Source of the DNA: Chalciporus piperatus
Taxonomy: Eukaryota; Basidiomycota; Agaricomycetes; Boletales; Boletaceae
Reading direction: 5' to 3'
DNA length: 15,046 nucleotides
NCBI GenBank assembly: GCA_038093975.1
Contig: JBBPTG010000415.1
Location: forward strand, 1 to 15,046
Position 1 is the first letter of the stretch. Every line of letters starts with the position of its first letter. A model generated the notes under the pieces. The model worked only from the letters and a program-made list of their open reading frames with translations. It had not been told where the DNA came from and searched no databases. A program made the translations under genes and the position numbers. Below are positions 1 to 6,085 of this stretch, in pieces.

Positions 1-3000
1 TTTTCCTCTGTATCATTGATAGCTTTAGCACATAAATAACGTGCCAAGTCTACTCCCCCTTCCCGGGTTAGTCGTTCAATCTCCGTCTCTGAGTCCTCAG
101 CTGATGCTGTTTCAGGAGCGGGTGGCTCAGGAGTTGATGGTAAACCACCGGGAATATTTGGTACTTTGGAGGAAGATTCTCCAGTGAGTTCCTTCCAGCG
201 TGAGAGACGTTCCACTTCCTTTACGGTTTTAGTGGGATGTTCGCGTTCGCCATAGATATTTCCAGGTCGAAGCGGGATCTTGCGATCACGTTGTGGACGT
301 TCTCTGCGACTAGTACGGTCGCTTTTAGGTGGTAATGCTGGTGGAGCATTGTTCGTCGGTACACGACGAGGGGGTGTGACTGGTGCAGGAGGAAGTTCTG
401 CTTCTTCTTCGTCATCATCCGCTGATTCATCATCGCGGGGTATTTCCTCAGGCCGTTGAGGGGGTGGAACCCGTGGTTGCTCTGGGCGACGGGGGTTCTC
501 ATCCTCTGGATCACTATCAGGATGATTAGTGTCTCCATCCTCTTGATTAGCGTCTCCATCTTCTTGATGATGACGTCTTCGTCTCGGTAGGGATACAGCA
601 CGATGAGGTTTTGAATTTGGGCACTTGGGGAATAAATTCTCATCAAAAACTGCGTGTGCAGATGTGTGAATGGAATTATTAGGTCGCAAAAATTGCATAT
701 TGGCTTCGTTCGTAGGAGAAACTCCCAAATAAACCATTAGCTGCGATTTTGGTTGCAACTTTCCACCACGAGTGTCTTCGGGAAGATGCACATAGGCACC
801 ACATCCGAATACGCGAACGTGATTGAGAGATGAAAGTTCGCCAGTTAGTAGCTCTAATGGTGTTTTCCAGTTAAGTCTCCTGTTAGGGATTCTATTATGG
901 AGATACCGAGCATGTTGAACTGCGAATTCCCAGAAGGATGATGGTAAGCAAGCGTGAAGACGCATCGCTTGTGCCTTGTCCATGAGCGTACGGATATGCC
1001 GTTCAGCTCTGCCGTTCTGCTGAGGAGTGTGTGGGGCGCTTTGATATATGAGAATTCCTTCATTTCGAAGCATTTCGTCAAAAGCCTTAGACTTGTATTC
1101 TCCTCCAGCATCGGACATCCAGCCTTTTACTTGGCTTTTCCATTGCGTTTGGACCATTTTGATAAATTGTCGAGTAGCAGGCAGTGCGTCATTTTTGTTT
1201 CGCAACGGCTTGATCCAAGACATTGAAGTGAAATCATCATAAAAAACGATGATATATTTGTTCCTATAGTACGATTCCGTTTCAAACGACTTGAGATCCG
1301 AGTGAACAAGTTCAAACGGTTCAGTAGCACGTCGTTGAGTAGGCGGGAATGCACGATTAGGTTGTTTGCCTAGTTGACAGCCAGGACAAACATGATCATC
1401 CGCTGGTATTTCAACCGCAGGGAAATCCTTGAGGTGCTTTTTTGCTGCACGTATGACATCTTTGGAAGCATGTCCTAAGCGACGATGTAAAACATCATAG
1501 TCTGTCGCATATAACTTCACAGTTGAGTATTGTTTGGTCTTGACAACATCGGCGCGTATAAAATACATTGTGGAGCCAGGATGCGAGTGGAACTGGAGAA
1601 TGGTAGCCTTTTTACGGGCATGCCAAAAATCTATCAATGTTCTGTTGCCAGCGGACCGTAGAGAGATGTCTTGATCTTGGAGTAAAGTGCCCATAGAAAT
1701 GAGCTTGATGTCCGTCGTGGGCATATAGATGGTAGGGGATAATCTGACGATAGATCCCTTGAAATTAACTAAGACAGTGCCTTGACCTATGATAGGTGCT
1801 GGACCGTTGGCTGTCTTACATTGCCTAGGGACTTCAAATTCTTTGTATTCCGAAAAATCGGACATATCGTAAGTGAAGTGAGACGATGCTCCAGAGTCAA
1901 GGAGCCAAATATCCGACATGTCGTCAGGATCGCTCAACTTAAAACACTCTTCACACGGATCGAGATCGAACATCGACATACACATTGGAACTTCGCTATC
2001 TAAGACAGATGACAGTATATACTCTACATACTGCTGTGAATAAGGCAGTTGTGAGTTGTCATCGCTAAGATGCGAGAGTGAATAGACAGACCTTTCAGTC
2101 ATATCATAGTCGAAGTCAAAGTACTCTCCCATGTCCGGGAAGACTTCTCCGATCCTCTCATCGAGTGGTTGCGACTCGACTTCATCATCGGCGTAAAAAC
2201 GCTCAATGTAGTCGTCGATATCGTATTCCTCCCCCAGAGAGACTATATCCTCTTCCGGTAGAGGAGCAACCGTGGTAATGAATGGCAGAGCGAAGGTGCC
2301 AGGGTCAATCTCACCGAACGTAGACTGCCGACAATGTCCGGGCAAGCGGACAATGGGGTCATTCGTTGGTGGTGGAGATGGTGATGGAGACGGAGTCTCC
2401 GGCAAACGTGCTTCGAGACGTTCGCGCAAGGTAGGGCGACGAGGAGGGGGCGGAGCGAGAGGTGTGACAGGAACCTCGTCAGGGAGTTCCACGACCGATG
2501 CAAATGGGGTCGAAACGTCGACGCGCTCCATTAAATGGAGGCGCTTATTGGGCCGTTCCTCAGACAATGTGTCCGAAGGTGGGTTTGCCACCTTGTCGAG
2601 ACGACGAAGCGTCTGGGGAGTTGGCGTGACCAGGATGCGGTGCGCGAGGTCAATGCTGCGCAGGGTCTGTGGAAAGGCTGGTGGCCCGTAGTGGGTAGCA
2701 CCAGAGGAGTGGGCGAGTTGACGAGGGTCGGCGACGGGCGTGGTGAAGACGGTGGCTGCAGGTGCGATGACGACGGGAGGAGTGGTGAAGGAAGAGAAAG
2801 CGAAGGACGCCGAAGCGTCGTTGGCATTTGCACGAGACTTGCGAGTCTCGTTCTTTGCCTGACCTTCTGCGGAACGAGTTCCGCGCTTCTTCTTCTTCTT
2901 GCCATTCGAGTTGGCGTTCCCTTGACCGTTGTTCGAGTTCGCCGGCTGCTGCTGCTGCTGCGTAAACTGCGGGTCCTGACCTTTCGGCTTGACAGCCGAG

Positions 3001-3716
3001 ATCTTGGACGCCTGAGCAGTCTGTGCAGGCTTTGCAGGCGCAGGAGCCTTCGAAGAATTTTGCTGAGACCAAGCACCGAGAGCGGTTTGCTCAATCTCGT
3101 CGAGGGTAAAAGGAAGAGTGCCAGGCCGAGTGACAACACGTGGAGTTCTCACTGCCGTTTCGCCCGTGCCCGTTATCTGGATCTCCGTAGTCGTGACGTC
3201 CTTCAACGAATCTCCGGACTTCGCGTTAAGCAGCTGTAAAAACGTCGACATGTAAGGAAGTACTTTTAGTTTCCTCAACGTCATCAGAATCTGCCAACGA
3301 TCCGAGAGAGGGAACTTGTACTGGTCGAACTTCTGGAATGCGGTCCTGAGTTTCGAGAAAGTCCCAGCCGGGGACTCGTGAAGAGAGAACTTGATGTTCT
3401 CGAAGGTGTCGTACTCTTCGTAAACGTTTGCGAAAGTGGGATGGGAGAAGGCGTCCTTGAGAGCGTCCCAAAGGGCCTTAGCATTGTTCTCCTCCTCCCA
3501 GCGACGTTGGAGAGAAGCGTTGAGCTTCAGGTAGAGAGAACCGACTGCCTTCTCCGTGTTCTTAGACCAATCGGCCTCACCATCATCTTCTGCCTTCTGA
3601 GTCGTATAAAAAACTCCGATGGACATAAGGTAGGCGCGCATCTTGGGGGCCCAAGTAAGGTAGTTCGAGCCGTTGAGCGTGGGGATGGAGGCGAAGGTCG
3701 AGGTGGAGGAAGACAT
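1..3716 (-). CDS. Copia-type Gag-Pol polyprotein (Gag, protease, integrase; C-terminus outside window)
   Basis: One open frame of 1238 codons runs from ATG 3716-3714 to the window edge with no stop. Gag-like residues about 10-180 begin with the copia-type 'LNGSNYLTWAPKMRAYL' pattern. A Gln run (about 250-256) and a Lys run (about 272-277) follow, then a low-complexity Pro-rich stretch. The aspartic protease shows DSGA at 607-610 after 'IWLL'. The pre-integrase HHCC zinc site is H744, H749, C777, C780. The integrase triad is D807, D869, E905, with exactly 35 residues between the last two and the usual 'APHTPQQNGRAER' around Glu. An acidic Pro-rich linker ends the visible part before RT. The family product packages element RNA, is self-cleaved by the protease, and the integrase inserts the cDNA. 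I see no CCHC knuckle in Gag. The Gag half prefers C/G at third codon positions, the Pol half A/T. Confidence 0.93.
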   Translation of the reverse strand, partial: MSSSTSTFASIPTLNGSNYLTWAPKMRAYLMSIGVFYTTQKAEDDGEADWSKNTEKAVGSLYLKLNASLQRRWEEENNAKALWDALKDAFSHPTFANVYEEYDTFENIKFSLHESPAGTFSKLRTAFQKFDQYKFPLSDRWQILMTLRKLKVLPYMSTFLQLLNAKSGDSLKDVTTTEIQITGTGETAVRTPRVVTRPGTLPFTLDEIEQTALGAWSQQNSSKAPAPAKPAQTAQASKISAVKPKGQDPQFTQQQQQPANSNNGQGNANSNGKKKKKRGTRSAEGQAKNETRKSRANANDASASFAFSSFTTPPVVIAPAATVFTTPVADPRQLAHSSGATHYGPPAFPQTLRSIDLAHRILVTPTPQTLRRLDKVANPPSDTLSEERPNKRLHLMERVDVSTPFASVVELPDEVPVTPLAPPPPRRPTLRERLEARLPETPSPSPSPPPTNDPIVRLPGHCRQSTFGEIDPGTFALPFITTVAPLPEEDIVSLGEEYDIDDYIERFYADDEVESQPLDERIGEVFPDMGEYFDFDYDMTERSVYSLSHLSDDNSQLPYSQQYVEYILSSVLDSEVPMCMSMFDLDPCEECFKLSDPDDMSDIWLLDSGASSHFTYDMSDFSEYKEFEVPRQCKTANGPAPIIGQGTVLVNFKGSIVRLSPTIYMPTTDIKLISMGTLLQDQDISLRSAGNRTLIDFWHARKKATILQFHSHPGSTMYFIRADVVKTKQYSTVKLYATDYDVLHRRLGHASKDVIRAAKKHLKDFPAVEIPADDHVCPGCQLGKQPNRAFPPTQRRATEPFELVHSDLKSFETESYYRNKYIIVFYDDFTSMSWIKPLRNKNDALPATRQFIKMVQTQWKSQVKGWMSDAGGEYKSKAFDEMLRNEGILIYQSAPHTPQQNGRAERHIRTLMDKAQAMRLHACLPSSFWEFAVQHARYLHNRIPNRRLNWKTPLELLTGELSSLNHVRVFGCGAYVHLPEDTRGGKLQPKSQLMVYLGVSPTNEANMQFLRPNNSIHTSAHAVFDENLFPKCPNSKPHRAVSLPRRRRHHQEDGDANQEDGDTNHPDSDPEDENPRRPEQPRVPPPQRPEEIPRDDESADDDEEEAELPPAPVTPPRRVPTNNAPPALPPKSDRTSRRERPQRDRKIPLRPGNIYGEREHPTKTVKEVERLSRWKELTGESSSKVPNIPGGLPSTPEPPAPETASAEDSETEIERLTREGGVDLARYLCAKAINDTEE
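523..564 (-). repeat. 21-bp in-frame tandem duplication in integrase-RT linker
   Basis: Two adjacent 21-bp units (523-543 and 544-564) differ at two bases. On the minus strand they encode two copies of a seven-residue acidic unit, read as 'QEDGDAN' and a near copy with Thr for Ala. The repeat keeps the Gag-Pol frame and lies in the low-complexity segment after the integrase core. Replication slippage is the simplest origin. Confidence 0.85.
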
Positions 3717-3967
3717 TGTAGGAGATGGATGGTAATATCGAATCTGAAGAGTAACGCGTAAGTTTATCGTTCAATAAAGAATGAAAAAAGCGCAGTCAGA
3801 GCTTCTGGATTCGTACCAGCATAGCGACCCCATGGTCGCTTGCCTTAAGCGCAGAAACTAGAGCGTGAAAACGCTTCTAGAACGCGGTGGTACAAGCACA
3901 TGGATTCAGAGCGTGAAGACGCATCGTCATCCAGAGCGTTCAGATGATGCCAAGCACAATTGTGCTG
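3717..3967 (-). other. Copia 5' untranslated leader between primer site and Gag ATG
   Basis: About 250 bases without a usable long frame separate the primer-binding site from the Gag start. On the minus strand they hold a perfect 6-bp hairpin stem GCGACC/GGTCGC with an ATGG loop (3824-3839), two copies of the octamer CACGCTCT in related contexts near 3860-3920, and the palindrome next to the primer site. The hairpin loop includes an ATG upstream of the Gag start, so leader structure could affect initiation; that is inference. RNA packaging signals usually lie in this region in LTR elements. Confidence 0.6.
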
Positions 3968-3970
3968 GCA
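3948..3970. repeat. Palindrome abutting the primer-binding site
   Basis: A perfect 14-bp palindrome, AGCACAATTGTGCT, lies at 3953-3966. It is extended by TGCC (3948-3951) pairing with GGCA (3967-3970), leaving one unpaired A at 3952. The structure overlaps the primer-binding site by three bases. In RNA it could fold on itself or pair between two genomes, as dimer-initiation palindromes do in retroviruses; that role is inference from position and symmetry. Confidence 0.6.
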
Positions 3971-3982
3971 GGGCTCATAACC
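3968..3982 (-). promoter_or_regulatory. Primer-binding site for half initiator tRNA-Met
   Basis: On the minus strand GGTTATGAGCCCTGC follows the LTR end with no gap. Its complement, GCAGGGCTCATAACC, is the anticodon stem-loop of fungal initiator tRNA-Met with the CAU anticodon inside, as I recall the yeast tRNA. Drosophila copia and yeast Ty5 prime minus-strand DNA from a tRNA-Met cut in this region rather than from the tRNA 3' end, so this copy belongs to the half-tRNA-primed type. The immediate contact with the LTR fixes the LTR 3' border. Confidence 0.85.
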
Positions 3983-4221
3983 TGTTGAACTGGTGTTGTC
4001 CTAAGCCATAAGGCTATGGTCTACCAGAGCAGCATACTGCGTAGACACAAAGGGAGTTTGTGCTCGCTCACCTGATTGCAACGTTGTGGTTGTGGTTAAA
4101 GAGTTGTATTAACTCAGATCGACTGAGTTTGAATATATAAGTGTACAGTGGTGATTACCTAATCAACTATCGTTTATGGAAACGTAGTGAACTATACACT
4201 ATGAGCGTAATACGTTCAACA
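3983..4221 (-). repeat. 5' LTR of the copia element, 239 bp
   Basis: The ends are perfect 8-bp inverted repeats, TGTTGAAC at 3983-3990 and GTTCAACA at 4214-4221, giving the canonical TG...CA borders. One end touches the primer-binding site and the other touches LINE ORF1 sequence. A TATA-like stretch lies at 4131-4140. Small hairpins are AACTCAG/CTGAGTT (4111-4129) and CCATA/TATGG (4006-4019). The partner LTR lies outside the window, so sequence divergence between the two cannot be judged. Confidence 0.9.
4131..4140 (-). promoter_or_regulatory. TATA-like element of the LTR promoter
   Basis: On the minus strand TTATATATTC lies about 80 bases inside the LTR start, a sensible distance for a U3 promoter driving Gag-Pol RNA, with initiation predicted near 4100-4110. 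The stretch is nearly self-complementary, so it could also serve plus-strand transcription towards LINE ORF1. No start site is proven by sequence. Confidence 0.5.
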
Positions 4222-5313
4222 AACATAGTAGTCAACCCTCCCCCACGCGTACCGCAGACCCCAGCTCGGATCGCTCCTAGTCTACAGGCGCACCTCCTGA
4301 TGGCAACAGAGAATAGGAGGAGCGCGAGCAACCCGACACCAGTAACTCACCCTAATGCGTTCCCTACCCACACTCCGCGCCCCATCGATGGCTTCCCAAA
4401 GACACACCTCCGTCACGCCGCTCAGCTCTTTGACGACCTTGACCAAACCGCTATTGCGACGTGGTCGGGAGTACCCGAGCCCAAACTGCTAGCGAGAATC
4501 TTCGACCACAATGCGGACAAATCCACCCCGGAGATGACACATGCCTCCCTAAACGCGATGAAGAACGTCATATCGGGTATCGCGGACAACCTCAACCAAG
4601 GAGACCACCCTACCGTGAAAATCGCCCCGCCCTCACGTGCCCACAACGCGATCACAGCCCCCACCGCATTCCTCATATACGATATAACCCCAGCCACCCA
4701 CAGCATACTCACACATACGAGAGTCTGGGCAACGCCGGACATCACCTTTGAAGTAATTCCCTTCGACCCCACCTACCCGACCTTCCTATTCCCATTGGAC
4801 GGCTTCGTAACCTCACAACCGGCCCAAGTCAGCCACGTCATCCGAGAGACATGGAACAACGACAAAATATATGACGAATATATAGGAATCATGACAGGTG
4901 ACCCTGAGTACCCGGCGGAACTCGCTCCGAACCAACAACTTCAATGGCTAGCGGAATCGTACGACCGCCTCATTACCAGCCTAGAGGTCTGTCTCCTCGA
5001 TATGAGGATCTCCGGCAACATCCCCACCCCGCGTTTCAACGTCTTCGCAACCCTTCCCACGATGGACCCGATGGTCTGGAACAAACTCCGTACTCTCTTT
5101 GAGAATGCCAGATACGTAGACCACCTCAATGGCACCGGTTTTGCAGGGCACATGCGACAATGCCCTATCTGCTACTGTATGACACACCCCCGCGGCTTAT
5201 GCCCTTTTCCCCGGATCGACGGATGGCGGGGCCCAAGAACCAACCCCGCACCACAACAAGTACAAGCAGACAGGCAACAACAACGACGCAACAAGGGAAT
5301 GAACCGCAAATAG
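4201..5313 (+). CDS. LINE ORF1 (RNA-binding, CCHC knuckle), 5' end replaced by copia LTR
   Basis: This 370-residue frame is the LINE's first protein, expected to coat element RNA. Its first ATG (4201) and first seven codons belong to the copia LTR; native sequence starts at codon 8 (4222). A later ATG at 4300 is a possible internal start. The original N-terminus should lie beyond the far end of the copia element. The body is a roughly 280-residue conserved-looking region without a motif I can name. Near the end is a perfect CCHC knuckle, C321-X2-C324-X4-H329-X4-C334, followed by 'PFPRIDGWRGP', a signature I recall from basidiomycete LINE ORF1 proteins. The tail (about 345-370) is Gln/Arg-rich and basic, suiting nucleic-acid binding. 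ORF2 follows about 770 bases later in another frame. Confidence 0.85.
   Translation: MSVIRSTNIVVNPPPRVPQTPARIAPSLQAHLLMATENRRSASNPTPVTHPNAFPTHTPRPIDGFPKTHLRHAAQLFDDLDQTAIATWSGVPEPKLLARIFDHNADKSTPEMTHASLNAMKNVISGIADNLNQGDHPTVKIAPPSRAHNAITAPTAFLIYDITPATHSILTHTRVWATPDITFEVIPFDPTYPTFLFPLDGFVTSQPAQVSHVIRETWNNDKIYDEYIGIMTGDPEYPAELAPNQQLQWLAESYDRLITSLEVCLLDMRISGNIPTPRFNVFATLPTMDPMVWNKLRTLFENARYVDHLNGTGFAGHMRQCPICYCMTHPRGLCPFPRIDGWRGPRTNPAPQQVQADRQQQRRNKGMNRK
4222..4226. other. Predicted 5-bp target-site duplication of the copia insertion
   Basis: AACAT immediately follows the LTR terminal CA. Ty1/copia integrases normally duplicate 5 bp, so the same five bases should precede the other LTR outside this window. 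Only one copy can be seen here. Confidence 0.4.
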
Positions 5314-6085
5314 ATATTGAGTTTCGGTGCGATGCTAACAAAATATAAAAAATATACATTCACGAGGAACCTCTGACCCCCTGATACGTTACTACTCACC
5401 ACTCAGTCAACTCTACACTACGGTCTCCACTACGGTCTCTACTACGGTCTCTACCACACATACTTACCTACCTACCTTGGCGAATGCATAATGTTTTGAC
5501 TCCCCCCCCTGATCGAAGCGAGTCCGCACAGGAAGGCCCCGAAATGAATCAGGAAGGAAACGAGAAGTAGAGCAAAGGGTGAAGCTCCACTAAACAACCC
5601 AACCACTCGCCCAAATCTACTGACCGCACGCGGGACAGGAAAGCGAGTGGAACCCAAAACAAAAACGGCGGCCTATTTAGGCCAAGGAGTTCCGTGCCAC
5701 CAAGGCGAAGTTAGTAGAAACAGCTAGGCACTGGTCCGTGACACCCTAACTGCGTATACTAACATAAATCCTCCGCGGGGCACCGGGAAATGTCCCCCTC
5801 ACTCGTTTAGCGATCGGGCGACGAGACTGAGTAGAACCGATCACCAACAACCACTCCACTTCTGGCCCAGGCCCCCCTTTAGACGGTTCCGAGATTAGCC
5901 AAGGTTCGAGACTCCCCGAGGTTCGAGGGGGGGTTCACAGAGCCACCGGGAACCCTCCAAATGACGACCAAGGGGCGACGGTAGGTGGAGCCGCACCGAC
6001 GGCACATGGCACACAAGCCAATCAAACAAACACCCAACCAAGATCAGAACGGTCGAGAGCAAACATCCTGCTGGCTACACTAAAC
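5314..6085 (+). other. Linker between LINE ORF1 and ORF2, including an ATG-less upstream part of the ORF2 frame
   Basis: No convincing independent gene lies here. The first half holds a 12-bp tandem repeat (5417-5452) and a short TACC run near 5464-5477. Around 5881-5940 the sequence AGGTTCGAG occurs twice near G- and C-runs. From 5831 to 6085 the ORF2 frame is open for 85 codons without an ATG, after TGA at 5828-5830, and the last dozen codons read as the first strand of the endonuclease fold. The stretch could carry an internal ribosome entry or reinitiation signal, but that is inference. Confidence 0.6.
5417..5452. repeat. 12-bp tandem repeat, three units
   Basis: ACTACGGTCTCC, ACTACGGTCTCT and ACTACGGTCTCT follow one another exactly, with one base difference in the first unit. 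They lie about 100 bases after the ORF1 stop in the LINE linker. Spacer-free short units exclude a CRISPR array. Confidence 0.85.

Larger units (their letters stand above)
1..4221 (-). mobile_element. Ty1/copia LTR retrotransposon, 5' part, cut by window edge
   Basis: Read on the minus strand, the order is LTR (4221 to 3983), primer-binding site (3982 to 3968), untranslated leader, then one Gag-Pol frame from 3716. Protease before integrase, with integrase upstream of where RT should follow, is the Ty1/copia order and rules out Ty3/gypsy. RT, RNase H, polypurine tract and the second LTR must lie beyond base 1. The right border abuts LINE ORF1, so this element inserted into the LINE and is the younger of the two. 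The frame has no stop or frameshift here and the LTR ends are perfect, which suggests a recent and possibly active copy. Confidence 0.93.

Noticed and set aside
221..3774. Many shorter frames on both strands, for example minus 2531-3139, minus 2650-3072, plus 2272-2691 and plus 2535-3239
   Set aside because: They overlap the single 1238-codon copia frame in other frames, are low-complexity Arg/Ser/Leu-rich, and contain no domain motifs.
3968..3982. Fragment of a tRNA-Met gene
   Set aside because: The match covers only the anticodon arm and touches the LTR end exactly, so it is a primer-binding site and not a tRNA gene.
4141..4200. LINE ORF1 starting at 4141
   Set aside because: Base 4141 begins a GTG, preceded directly by TAA, and lies inside the copia LTR; the first in-frame ATG is 4201.
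1..4221. Ty3/gypsy or endogenous-retrovirus identity for the LTR element
   Set aside because: Integrase follows protease directly and precedes RT, no envelope-like frame is visible, and the tRNA-Met half-primer site is copia-like.
5417..5452. CRISPR-like array
   Set aside because: The units are 12 bp and directly adjacent without spacers, in a eukaryotic LINE.
5314..6085. ORF1-ORF2 expression by simple -1 or +1 frameshift
   Set aside because: The ORF1 stop and the start of the ORF2 open frame are about 520 bases apart with no overlap, so a single frameshift cannot join them.
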